64,000 nucleotides of DNA. Source: Nocardioides luteus. Lineage in GTDB: Bacteria > Actinomycetota > Actinomycetes > Propionibacteriales > Nocardioidaceae. The stretch covers positions 2,162,501 to 2,226,500 of the forward strand of contig NZ_JADOVJ010000001.1 of the NCBI RefSeq assembly GCF_015752315.1. Direction: 5' to 3'. Both the position numbers and the translations under genes were made by a program. Positions 27,081 to 35,453 of this stretch are shown here, in pieces. Numbering within the stretch: position 1 is the stretch's first letter; each line of letters opens with the position of its first letter. Below the pieces are notes generated by a model. That model was not told the origin of the DNA. It did not search any database and worked only from the letters and a program-made list of their open reading frames with translations.

Positions 27081-28333
27081 GTCATCCTCACTTCCGTCGG
27101 TCCGCCCGGTGGGCTGATGACCTCCAGGTGGCCGTCCAGGGCGGCCAGACGGGTGGCGAGGCCGGCGAGCCCGCCGCCGGGACGCACGACGGCGCCGCCG
27201 GCCCCATCATCGCGTACGCCGACCTCGAGCCGGTCACCGGTCAGCTGTCCCTCGACCCGGGCCGAGCGGGCACCGGCATGGCGGACCGCGTTGGTGAGCG
27301 TCTCCGCGACCACGAAGTAGGCCGCGGCCTCGACCGGCGCCGGCAGCCGGCCCTCCACCCGCAGGTCGACGGAGACCGGCAGCCCGGCGGCGTCGGCGAG
27401 CTCGTGGACGGCCGCGGTGAGCCCGTGGTCGACCAGCACCCTCGGATGGATGCCACGGACGGTGGCGCGGAGCTGGGCCAGCGCCGTCTCCGCCTGGGCG
27501 TGGGCCTGCCGGACGAGGTCGAGCCCGGCGCCCTCGGGCACCTCCAGCTCGGCCAGCCCGAGCGTCATGGTCAGCGCGACCAGCCGCTGCTGGGCACCGT
27601 CGTGGAGGTCGCGCTCGATCCGGCTGCGTTCGGTCTCGAAGGCGTCGACCAGGTCGACACGGGAGCGGCGCAGGTCGGCGACGGCCGCGGCCAGCCGGGT
27701 CTGGGCCGGTTCGAGCAGGAGCCGCGCCAGGCTGGCCTGGGCGGCGGCGAGGAGGGTGGCGGCGTACAGGCCGGCGATGAGCAGCACGAGCCCGGGGGCC
27801 ACCGCGATCCAGGCCTCCGTGGGCGTGCTGAGCTGCCAGGGGCCGACGGCGATGGGAGCGTCGAGCCGCACCAGCACCGGAGCGAGCACGAGCACACCCG
27901 GGATGGTGATGATTAGGTTGAGCACGACGGCGTCGACCAGCCACAGCACGGTGGCGAGCAGCACGGTGTAGCCGACCTCGGGGCCGGAGATCCGCAGCCG
28001 GCGCAGCGCCCGGAGCCGGTCGCTCCAGGCGATCGGCGCGGGCCGCTCGGCCGGTCCTGGACCGACGTCGGGGAGGATCAGACGGAGGCGTACCCGTTCC
28101 ACGTCGGCGACGAGCGCGGCCAGCAGCGGGATCCCGGCCAGGACGAGCACCCCGACGACGAGGATCAGGGTGAGCACGCCGATGCCGGTCAGCACGAACA
28201 GCAGGACGGCGACGACGAGACCGACCACGGCACCGGAGGCCAGGTAGGCGAGGGCGCGCCAGGGCCAGCTGGAGGCGAGCAGCCGCCAGGGGGAGGAGCG
28301 CAGCGCCGCCCAGACGTCGGCCGGAGGTCTCAT
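27059..28333 (-). CDS. HisKA_3 sensor histidine kinase
   Basis: A 424-residue kinase. The membrane part (about 25-210) comprises two clusters of helices with short loops. The HisKA_3 site is H244 in RDLHDGAQQRL, and the HATPase domain has an N-box in ETLTNAVRHAG and a G-box region DDGAGG. ATG 28333 is chosen because a TAGGCT -10 box lies 8 bp upstream; the longer in-frame frame to 28525 runs over the divergent gene. Two-component pairs of this kind beside an ABC exporter usually sense envelope-active compounds. Confidence 0.9.
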   Translation of the reverse strand: MRPPADVWAALRSSPWRLLASSWPWRALAYLASGAVVGLVVAVLLFVLTGIGVLTLILVVGVLVLAGIPLLAALVADVERVRLRLILPDVGPGPAERPAPIAWSDRLRALRRLRISGPEVGYTVLLATVLWLVDAVVLNLIITIPGVLVLAPVLVRLDAPIAVGPWQLSTPTEAWIAVAPGLVLLIAGLYAATLLAAAQASLARLLLEPAQTRLAAAVADLRRSRVDLVDAFETERSRIERDLHDGAQQRLVALTMTLGLAELEVPEGAGLDLVRQAHAQAETALAQLRATVRGIHPRVLVDHGLTAAVHELADAAGLPVSVDLRVEGRLPAPVEAAAYFVVAETLTNAVRHAGARSARVEGQLTGDRLEVGVRDDGAGGAVVRPGGGLAGLATRLAALDGHLEVISPPGGPTEVRMTCATALP

Positions 28334-28341
28334 GACTCCGA

Positions 28342-28347
28342 AGCCTA
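28342..28347 (-). promoter_or_regulatory. Putative -10 box (TAGGCT) of the second two-component operon
   Basis: TAGGCT on the minus strand lies 8 bp before ATG 28333, consistent with leaderless transcription. Confidence 0.45.
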
Positions 28348-28442
28348 GGCACTCCTCATCCCACCGCGGGGTAGCGCACGCGCTACCTCGTCGTGGCGTC
28401 CGCGCCCGTGTGCGCGACGCGTGGGCGGCGTTGGCTGGAGAC

Positions 28443-29234
28443 ATGACCGCCACCATCCCGGCCGCCGTCCACGCGCCCCGGCCGCCCGGCCCTCCCGCCG
28501 TCGTCCTCGACGACGTCACCCGCACCTACCGGTCCCGCTCCGGCAAGGTCGACGCCCTGCGCGGCGTGAGCCATGCCTTCGCCGCCGGGACGTTCACCGC
28601 GATCATGGGGCCGTCCGGATCGGGCAAGTCCACGCTGATGCAGATCGCCGCCGGCCTCGACCGGCCCACCCGGGGCAGCGTCCGGGTCGCCGGGACCGTC
28701 CTGGCCGGCCTGAACCGGACGATCCTGACGAAGCTGCGCCGCGAGATGATGGGCTTCGTGTTCCAGCAGTACAACCTGCTCGCCGCCCTCACCGCCTACG
28801 ACAACGTCGCCCTTCCCGCCCGTCTCGCCGGACGGCGCCCGGATCGCGCCGAGGTGATCGGGGCCCTCGAGCAGGTCGGTCTGCACGGGCTCGCCCGGCG
28901 GCGGCCGCCGGAGCTCTCCGGCGGCCAGCAGCAGCGCGTCGCGATCGCGCGTGCGCTCCACTCCCGGCCCGCGGTGCTCTTCGCCGACGAGCCGACCGGT
29001 GCGCTGGACCGCCACGCCGGGCGCGAGGTGCTCGAGCTGCTGCGCGACCTCGTCGACGCGCCGGGGACCCGCGGGCCGGCGCAGACCATCGTGATGGTCA
29101 CCCACGACCCGCTCGCCGCCTCGTACGCCGACAGCGTGCTGTTCCTCGCCGACGGCCGGGTGGTCGGGCAGATGGAGCGCAGCGACCCGGTCCGGATCGG
29201 TGCGCGGATGGCCGAGCTCGAGGCCGCCCGATGA
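28443..29234 (+). CDS. MacB/LolD-type ABC ATPase
   Basis: A 263-residue ATPase. Walker A is GPSGSGKST at 56-64, followed by Q-loop FQQYNLL, signature LSGGQQQR, Walker B VLFADEPTGALD and the H-loop THD. The FADEPTG form is typical of the MacB/LolD/BceA group, which pairs with FtsX-like permeases. GGAG lies just before ATG 28443. It overlaps the permease start by 4 bp and is divergent from the kinase operon. Probably drug or peptide efflux or resistance. Confidence 0.93.
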   Translation: MTATIPAAVHAPRPPGPPAVVLDDVTRTYRSRSGKVDALRGVSHAFAAGTFTAIMGPSGSGKSTLMQIAAGLDRPTRGSVRVAGTVLAGLNRTILTKLRREMMGFVFQQYNLLAALTAYDNVALPARLAGRRPDRAEVIGALEQVGLHGLARRRPPELSGGQQQRVAIARALHSRPAVLFADEPTGALDRHAGREVLELLRDLVDAPGTRGPAQTIVMVTHDPLAASYADSVLFLADGRVVGQMERSDPVRIGARMAELEAAR

Positions 29235-31114
29235 GTGTCCTCGTGATGGTCTCGCACAGCCTGAAGACCCTGCGCCAGTCGTGGCCGCCGTACGCCGGGG
29301 CCGCCGTCGCCCTCGCCGGCGGGATCGGCCTGATCACCCTCGCCACCAACATGTTGGGAGCGCTCGGCACCGTCACCGACGGGCTGGACCAGCAGAACCG
29401 CACGCAGATCGACGACCTCGGGTCGCTGTTCGGGATCATGGCCGGAATCTCGCTCTTCCTGGCGCTCTTCGTGGTCTCCTCGACCTTCGGGTTCGTGGTC
29501 GCCACCCGGCGCCGCGAGCTCGGCCTGCTCCGGCTGCTCGGCGCGACGCCACGCCAGGTGCGGACGCTGCTGCTCGGTGAGGCGGTCGCGGTCGCGGTGG
29601 TGGGCACGGTCGCCGGCTGCCTGCTCGGCACCGCTGTGACGATGCCGGTGCTGCGCGTCCTGCACCTGGCCGGCGTCACCCCCGTCCTGCTCGGCATGCC
29701 GAGCCAGGGAGCCGGGTGGGCGATCGCCGCCTCCTGCGGGGTCGGGGTCGCGCTGGTCGGGGCCTGGCGCGCGGGCGCCCGCGCCGGACGTACGCAGCCG
29801 GTCGAGGCGCTGCGCGACGCGGTCCTCGAGCGCCGACGGCCCACGGTGGTCCAGGGGCTGGTCGCGCTCACCGCGGTCGGCGCGCTGGTCACCACCGCCT
29901 GGTTCGCCCCCGGGATGCCGCTGCTCTTCGCCCTGCTCGTGGGCATGTTCCTCCCGATCGTCGCCGTGATCGGAGCCAACGCCGTGGGTGGCCTGCTCTA
30001 CACCGAGCTCGCGGCCGTCGCCGGTGCCGCGGTGGCGCGACGGGACCCCGCGGCCCACCTGGCCCGCGACCTCGCCCGCACCAGCGGCCGGATGACCGCC
30101 GCGGTGGCGGCGCCGGTGGTGGCCATCATGGCGGTGGCCGGCTCGATGGTGCTCGCCGTCGGCGCGACTGCCGACTGGAGCGAGGGCGCCGACCGGGCCG
30201 CGCTCAGGTCGGAGCTGGTCGTCGAACAGACAGATCATCCCGAGCGGATCCAGGACGTGCCCGGGGTGGAGGTGAGCGACGTACGTCGCACCGCGACGGT
30301 CGGGTTCTGGGACGGTCCCACCGAGGTCGAGGTCGTCGACGTCGCCGGTGCGGCCGCCACCCGGAGCCTGCAGGCGAGGCAGGGGAGTCTCGCGGACCTG
30401 CACGGCCGGGCGATCGCCGTCACCGCCTCCTACGTCACCGACCTCGGTGGCCGGGTCGGCCGGACGTACCGGATGCGCGTCGGCGGCCGCAAGGTCGACG
30501 TGCGTCTGGTCGCCGTGGTCCCCGACGCCCCGAACCTGTGGGCCGACGTCATCGTGCCCGACGACCTGCCCGGCATCGGCAAGGTCGCGCGCGACACCGG
30601 AACGGTCTTCGTGCGCACCGACGCCGGCGCCGACGTCGTCGGGACGGCACGCTCGATCCGGGACACCGGCGCGCAGGTGAGCACCGCCGCCGAGTGGGTC
30701 GGCACCGTCTCCGCCGAGGCCCGCGCCACGAACACGGTCGTGCTGTGGGTGATGCTCGGCCCGGCCGGGGTCTACGCCGCGATCGCGGCCGTCAACGCTG
30801 TCCTGATCGGGATGAGCCAGCGCCGCCGCCAGACCGCCACCGCCCGGCTCCTCGGTGCCACCCCGGCACAGGTGCGCCGGACCACGCTCTGGGAGACGGT
30901 GTTCACCGGCGCCGGGGCCTTGCTGGTCGGCGGCGCGATCACCGGGTTCACCGGCTGGCTGGTGCGCCAGGCGGTCGTACGCGACGTGCCGGATGCGCCG
31001 CTGACGGTGCCCTGGCAGGCCCTGTCCGGGATCACCGCGGCCTGCCTGGTCGTGCTGCTCGCCGCCGCCGTCGCCGGAGCGTACGCACTGCGGGGCGGGG
31101 AAGCGCCCGACTGA
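29231..31114 (+). CDS. FtsX-like ABC permease
   Basis: A 627-residue permease with two FtsX-type halves. Each has a pattern of membrane helices with the RRRELGLLRLLGATPRQVR and RRQTATARLLGATPAQVR motifs (about 97-115 and 533-550), separated by an extracytoplasmic domain near 320-500. This duplicated plan matches BceB/YknZ-like permeases. ATG 29231 overlaps the ATPase stop. Regulation by the neighbouring kinase/regulator pair is likely. The transported compound is unknown. Confidence 0.9.
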   Translation: MSVLVMVSHSLKTLRQSWPPYAGAAVALAGGIGLITLATNMLGALGTVTDGLDQQNRTQIDDLGSLFGIMAGISLFLALFVVSSTFGFVVATRRRELGLLRLLGATPRQVRTLLLGEAVAVAVVGTVAGCLLGTAVTMPVLRVLHLAGVTPVLLGMPSQGAGWAIAASCGVGVALVGAWRAGARAGRTQPVEALRDAVLERRRPTVVQGLVALTAVGALVTTAWFAPGMPLLFALLVGMFLPIVAVIGANAVGGLLYTELAAVAGAAVARRDPAAHLARDLARTSGRMTAAVAAPVVAIMAVAGSMVLAVGATADWSEGADRAALRSELVVEQTDHPERIQDVPGVEVSDVRRTATVGFWDGPTEVEVVDVAGAAATRSLQARQGSLADLHGRAIAVTASYVTDLGGRVGRTYRMRVGGRKVDVRLVAVVPDAPNLWADVIVPDDLPGIGKVARDTGTVFVRTDAGADVVGTARSIRDTGAQVSTAAEWVGTVSAEARATNTVVLWVMLGPAGVYAAIAAVNAVLIGMSQRRRQTATARLLGATPAQVRRTTLWETVFTGAGALLVGGAITGFTGWLVRQAVVRDVPDAPLTVPWQALSGITAACLVVLLAAAVAGAYALRGGEAPD

Positions 31115-31132
31115 CCTTTCCAGGGGATTAAG

Positions 31133-31138
31133 TAGTGT
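31133..31138 (+). promoter_or_regulatory. Putative -10 box (TAGTGT) of the HIT gene
   Basis: TAGTGT lies 7 bp before GTG 31146, with CTGACC 16 bp further upstream as a possible -35. This suggests a leaderless, independent promoter. Confidence 0.5.
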
Positions 31139-31145
31139 TTGCCGC

Positions 31146-31700
31146 GTGACAGAGATGGACGGCGTACTCACCCAGGACGGCATCGGCGAGGGCGACGGGC
31201 TGGAGCGGCTGTGGACCCCCTACCGGATGGCCTACATCCGTGGGGAGAACAAGCCCAGCGACCCCTCGGAGACGAAGTGCCCGTTCTGCCGGGTGCCGAT
31301 GCTCGAGGACGCCGAGGGCCTGGTGGTCCACCGCGGCGAGACCTGCTTCGTGGTGCTCAACCTCTACCCGTACGCCCCGGGCCACATGATGGTGTGCCCC
31401 TACCGTCACGTCGCCGGCTACGTCGAGACCACCGACGAGGAGGCCGCCGAGATGGCGGTGCTGACCAAGCAGGCCGTACGCACCCTCGCCGGCGTCTCGC
31501 AGGCTGAGGGCTTCAACATCGGCATGAACCAGGGCACCGCCGGTGGCGCGGGCATCGCCGCCCACCTGCACCAGCACATCGTGCCCCGCTGGGTCGGCGA
31601 CCAGAACTTCATGCCGATCATCGGCCGCACCAAGACCCTGCCCCAGCTGCTCACCGACACCCGCGAGCTGCTCGCGAAGGCGTGGGCCGAGAACGCGTAG
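31146..31700 (+). CDS. HIT-family protein (Ap4A phosphorylase-like)
   Basis: A 184-residue HIT nucleotide hydrolase/transferase. The triad is in HLHQHIVPRW (about residues 140-149), with a zinc-type CPFC pair near 46-49. The length and N-terminal LERLWTPYRMAYI segment match the actinobacterial group with M. tuberculosis Rv2613c, reported (from memory) as a diadenosine tetraphosphate phosphorylase. In Mycobacterium it lies between thrS and pgsA; here it is separated from both by inserted blocks. GTG 31146 is fixed by the -10 box. A bidirectional terminator follows. Confidence 0.92.
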   Translation: MTEMDGVLTQDGIGEGDGLERLWTPYRMAYIRGENKPSDPSETKCPFCRVPMLEDAEGLVVHRGETCFVVLNLYPYAPGHMMVCPYRHVAGYVETTDEEAAEMAVLTKQAVRTLAGVSQAEGFNIGMNQGTAGGAGIAAHLHQHIVPRWVGDQNFMPIIGRTKTLPQLLTDTRELLAKAWAENA

Positions 31701-31710
31701 CGACGAGGTG

Positions 31711-31744
31711 CGAAGGGCCGGGAGCGGGTGCTCCCGGCCCTTCG
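31711..31744. terminator. Bidirectional hairpin terminator
   Basis: A perfect 15-bp stem (31711-31725 with 31730-31744) and a 4-nt loop GGGT lie between the convergent HIT and GntP genes. Confidence 0.8.
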
Positions 31745-31756
31745 TGACGCAGTGGG

Positions 31757-33145
31757 TCAGACGATCGCCCAGGCCACGGCGGCGGCCGCGAAGCCGGTGA
31801 CCGAGAGCACTGTCTCCAGCACGGTCCAGGTCGCCAGCGTCTGCTTCACGCTGAGGTTGAAGTAGCGCGAGACGATCCAGAAGCCGCCGTCGTTGACGTG
31901 GCTGAGGATGATCGAGCCGGCGGCGATCGCGACCGCGATCACGGCGAGCTCGGGCTGGGAGTAGCCCGAGGCGAGCGTCGGACCGACGATGCCGCCGGTG
32001 GTCACGATCGCCACGGTCGCGGAGCCCTGGGCGATCCGGAGACCGCAGGAGATCACGTAGGCCAGCAGCAGGACCGGCAGACCGGCGTCGGCGAGCACCT
32101 CGGCGAGGGCGGCACCCACCCCGGTCGCGGAGATGACGGAGCCGAAGAAGGCACCGGCGCCGACGACGAGCAGGATCATGCCGACCGGGCGCAGCGAGGC
32201 GCCGGTGAACTCGGAGATCTCGTCGAGCTTCATGCCGCGCCGGATGCCGAGCAGCCAGAAGGCCAGCAGCACCGCGATGGTGAGCGCGATCGCCGGGTTG
32301 CCCAGGAAGGTGAGCACGCTGAGCAGCCGGCCCGGGTCGAGCAGCATCGTGCCGAAGGTCGCGCCGAGGATGAGGATCAGCGGTACGGAGATGACGGCGA
32401 GGACGAGGGCGAGCGAGACCGGGGCGACGGGTGTCGGGTCCTCCTCGGCCTCGGTCTCCGCGACCAGGAACTCCTCGGGCACCGAGACCTGGACGCGCGG
32501 GGCGATCCAGATCGGGAACAGGATCCCGGCCGCCGCGAACGCGGGCAGGCCGCACAGCAGGCCCATGATGATCAGCCAGCCGAGGTCGACGCCGAGGAGA
32601 CCGCCCAGCGCCGTCGGGCCGGGGTGGGGCGGCAGGAAGGCGTGTGTCATCGACAGGCCGGCCAGCACCGGGAGGGCGTAGAGGACCAGCGAGCGACCGC
32701 CGCGGTGGGCGGCGACGTACACCAGCGGGGCGAGCACGAAGATGCCGATGTCGAAGAAGACCGGGATACCGAAGATCAGGCCGACCAGGCCCATCGCGAT
32801 CGGGGTGCCGCGCTCACCGAAGATGCCGATCAGCTTCGAGGCGAGGACGTCGGCTCCGCCGGACCGCTCCAGGAGCGATCCGAGCACGGTGCCGAGACCG
32901 ATGATGAGCGCGATGTGGCCCAGTACGCCGCCGAAGCCGGTCTCGATGAGCGACTCCTTCGACGCGAGGGCGGTGCCGACCATCTGCTCGACGGACAGCC
33001 CGGCCGCGACGGCCAGGCCGATGCCGCTGATGAAGAGTGCGATGAAGGGTTCGAGCTTGACCTTGATGATCAAGAAGAGGAGCACGGCGATCGCCGCTGC
33101 GCAGAGCAGCAACAGGCCGGGCGTGCTTGTCTGGAGCCAGTGCAT
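31757..33145 (-). CDS. GntP-family sugar-acid/D-amino acid permease
   Basis: A 462-residue inner-membrane proton symporter with about 12-14 helices and GntP motifs (FGIPVFFDIGIF, AFLPPHPGPTA, RIAQGSATVA). The family carries gluconate, other sugar acids and also D-serine (DsdX). AGGAG lies 7 bp before ATG 33145. It is the last gene of a leftward operon with a PLP enzyme, an amidohydrolase and KDPG aldolase, so its substrate should be what they degrade; an N-acetylated aldonic acid such as N-acetyl-D-glucosaminate fits best (inference). Confidence 0.9.
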   Translation of the reverse strand: MHWLQTSTPGLLLLCAAAIAVLLFLIIKVKLEPFIALFISGIGLAVAAGLSVEQMVGTALASKESLIETGFGGVLGHIALIIGLGTVLGSLLERSGGADVLASKLIGIFGERGTPIAMGLVGLIFGIPVFFDIGIFVLAPLVYVAAHRGGRSLVLYALPVLAGLSMTHAFLPPHPGPTALGGLLGVDLGWLIIMGLLCGLPAFAAAGILFPIWIAPRVQVSVPEEFLVAETEAEEDPTPVAPVSLALVLAVISVPLILILGATFGTMLLDPGRLLSVLTFLGNPAIALTIAVLLAFWLLGIRRGMKLDEISEFTGASLRPVGMILLVVGAGAFFGSVISATGVGAALAEVLADAGLPVLLLAYVISCGLRIAQGSATVAIVTTGGIVGPTLASGYSQPELAVIAVAIAAGSIILSHVNDGGFWIVSRYFNLSVKQTLATWTVLETVLSVTGFAAAAVAWAIV

Positions 33146-33179
33146 GGCTGTTCTCCTGTCGGGTCAGGTGGGGGACGGG

Positions 33180-33833
33180 TCAGCGCAGCGCTGCGCGGAA
33201 CCGGGCGGCGTTGGTGGTGATCTGCTCCCACCGGGCCTCGTCGACGTCGGCGGGCTTGACCACCGACGTCCCGGCGGTCACGGCGATGGCGCCGGCCCGC
33301 AGGAACTCCGCGGCGTTGTCGTCATCGACTCCGCCGGAAGGGATCAGGGCGACCTCGGGGAACGGGCCCCGCAGGTCGGAGAAGTAGCGCGGGCCGACGG
33401 CCCGGGCCGGGAAGATCTTGACCGCGTCGGCGCCCAGTGCGGTCGCGGTGAGGACCTCGGTCGGGGTGAGCGCGCCGAGCACGACGGCCGCCCCGTGGGC
33501 GTGAGCCTCGGCGACGATCTCCGCGGCCTCGGCCGGGAGGCCGGGCGTGACCAGGAACCGGGCGCCGGCGGTGAGCGCGGCGCGCGCCTGGTCGGCGGTC
33601 AGCACCGTCCCGGCGCCGATGACGATGTCGTCGTCCGCACGAGCGGCGACGTCGGCGAGCAGGTCGGTCAGGCCCGGTGTCGTGTAGGTCAGCTCGACGG
33701 TCCGGATTCCGCCGGCGGCCAGCGCGTGGCAGAGCGCGACGGGATCGTCGAGCCGGGAGGCGCGTACGACGACCAGCGCCTGGTCGGTGCGGAGGGTGTC
33801 GATCACGGGGTTGCTCATCGGGCTCTCGTTCAT
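33180..33833 (-). CDS. eda: KDPG/KHG aldolase
   Basis: A 217-residue class I aldolase that splits 2-keto-3-deoxy-6-phosphogluconate into pyruvate and glyceraldehyde-3-phosphate. The Schiff-base lysine is K139 in AVKIFPAR and the conserved glutamate is E47 in TVELTYT; GAGTVL and PSGGV phosphate-loop segments are present. ATG 33833 overlaps the amidohydrolase stop (ATGA); ATG 33818 is the alternative. It pairs with the KDG-type kinase on the divergent operon, so together they finish a KDG-forming pathway. Confidence 0.93.
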   Translation of the reverse strand: MNESPMSNPVIDTLRTDQALVVVRASRLDDPVALCHALAAGGIRTVELTYTTPGLTDLLADVAARADDDIVIGAGTVLTADQARAALTAGARFLVTPGLPAEAAEIVAEAHAHGAAVVLGALTPTEVLTATALGADAVKIFPARAVGPRYFSDLRGPFPEVALIPSGGVDDDNAAEFLRAGAIAVTAGTSVVKPADVDEARWEQITTNAARFRAALR

Positions 33834-35440
33834 CGGGGTCGGGTTCCTTCGTCGGTGCGGCGCAGCGCGCGTCCGGGCAGCGCGTCGGTGCGGTGGCCGT
33901 CCTCGATGACGGCGGTGCCGTTGACCAGCACCCAGTCGATGCCGTGCGCCTGCTGCCGCGGCTCCTCGAACGTGGCGGTGTCCTGCACGGTGTCGGGGTC
34001 GAGGAGCACCAGGTCGGCGGCGTACCCCTCCTTCACGAGGCCGCGATCCGTGAGCCGCAGCCTCGCCGCCGGGCGGCCGGTCAGGTGGTGGATGCAGTCG
34101 ACGAGGTCGAGCACGCCGAGGTCGCGTACGTAGCGGGCCAGGTAGCGGGGGAAGGTGCCCCACGCGCGCGGGTGCGGGCGCTCGCCGACGAGGATCGCGT
34201 CGCTGCCGCCGCAGTGGGTGCGGTGACGCATGATCGTCTGCACGTTCTCCTCGTGGCCGACGTGCTGGAGGATCGTGGTGGCCATCCGGTCACGGACGAG
34301 GAGGTCGAAGAAGACGTCGGTGGCCACCTGGCCGGACTCCTCGGCGATCTCGGCGACGGTGCGGCCGACGTGGCGCGACAGCTCGGGGTTGCGTACGCCG
34401 CTGATCTGGATCGTGCGCCAGTCGGTCACGCAGCCGTGGCAGCCGTCGGTGCCGACGTGGTCGAGCTCGTGGGCGATCCGGGCCCGGTCGGCCGGGTCGG
34501 CGATCCGGGCCATCAGGGCGTCGGGGCCGCCGGAGGTCGACCAGCTGGGTAGCACTGCGCTCAGCGTGGTGGCGCCGGGGAGGTAGGGGTAGGTGTCGAG
34601 GGTGATGTCGACACCCTCGGCCAGGCCGGCCTCGATGAGGTCGATGAGCTCACCGGCCCGCCCGCGGTTGGGCTCGAAGTTCATGGTCGCGTGGGTCAGG
34701 TGCAGGGCGCACCTGGAGGTGCGGGCGACGGCGATCATCTCGGCGTACGCGTCGAGGGCCCCGGCCCCGTAGGAGCGGTGGTGGGGGCTGTAGTAGCCGC
34801 CCGCCTCGGCGACGACCCGGCACAGGGTCGCGAGCTCGTCGTCGTCGGCGAACATGCTCGGCGGGTAGGTCAGGCCGCTGCTCATCCCGACCGCGCCCTC
34901 CTCGAGGCCGACCCGCAGCAGCCGCGCCATCTCGGCGATCTCGGCGGCGGTCGCGGGCCGGTCGTCCGGGCCGACCACCATCAGCCGCAGCGTCCCCTGC
35001 GGCACCAGGTACGCCGCGTTGCACGCGATCCCGCGGTCGAGCCGGTCCAGGTAGCCGGCCACGGTGTCCCAGTCGAAGTCGAAGTCGTCCGGCTCGCCGT
35101 TCCAGCCCGCGATCTGCCGGCGCAGGTGGTCGCGTGCGGCCGCGTCGGCGGGAGCGAAGGAGAGACCGTCCTGTCCGACGACCTCGAGCGTGACGCCCTG
35201 GCTCACCTTGGCGGTGTGGTCCGGGTTGACCAGGATCTGCAGGTCGGAGTGGGCGTGCATGTCGATGAACCCCGGCGTCAGCGTCCGGCCGGCGGCGTCG
35301 ACGGTGCGGCGCGCGGCCGGCGCCGAGCCGTCGGTGTGGATGCCGGTGATCCGGCCCGCGTCGATGCTGACGTGGGCGTGGAAGGCCGGGGCGCCGGTGC
35401 CGTCGATGACGGTCGCGTCCCGGATGAGCAGGTCGGTCAT
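33830..35440 (-). CDS. N-acyl-D-amino-acid deacylase-family amidohydrolase
   Basis: A 536-residue zinc amidohydrolase of the D-aminoacylase group, removing the acyl group from N-acylated D-amino compounds. Metal residues visible: H62 and H64 (DMHAHSD), H220, H250 (LTHATM) and D414 (GGSDAI). The bridging cysteine of classical D-aminoacylase (in NCG) is replaced: the segment reads VVGQDG with D91. GAGAGGA lies before ATG 35440, 13 bp after the PLP gene stop. From context the substrate may be N-acetyl-D-glucosaminate rather than an acyl amino acid (inference). Confidence 0.88.
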   Translation of the reverse strand: MTDLLIRDATVIDGTGAPAFHAHVSIDAGRITGIHTDGSAPAARRTVDAAGRTLTPGFIDMHAHSDLQILVNPDHTAKVSQGVTLEVVGQDGLSFAPADAAARDHLRRQIAGWNGEPDDFDFDWDTVAGYLDRLDRGIACNAAYLVPQGTLRLMVVGPDDRPATAAEIAEMARLLRVGLEEGAVGMSSGLTYPPSMFADDDELATLCRVVAEAGGYYSPHHRSYGAGALDAYAEMIAVARTSRCALHLTHATMNFEPNRGRAGELIDLIEAGLAEGVDITLDTYPYLPGATTLSAVLPSWSTSGGPDALMARIADPADRARIAHELDHVGTDGCHGCVTDWRTIQISGVRNPELSRHVGRTVAEIAEESGQVATDVFFDLLVRDRMATTILQHVGHEENVQTIMRHRTHCGGSDAILVGERPHPRAWGTFPRYLARYVRDLGVLDLVDCIHHLTGRPAARLRLTDRGLVKEGYAADLVLLDPDTVQDTATFEEPRQQAHGIDWVLVNGTAVIEDGHRTDALPGRALRRTDEGTRPR

Positions 35441-35453
35441 GGTCGGTCCTCTC

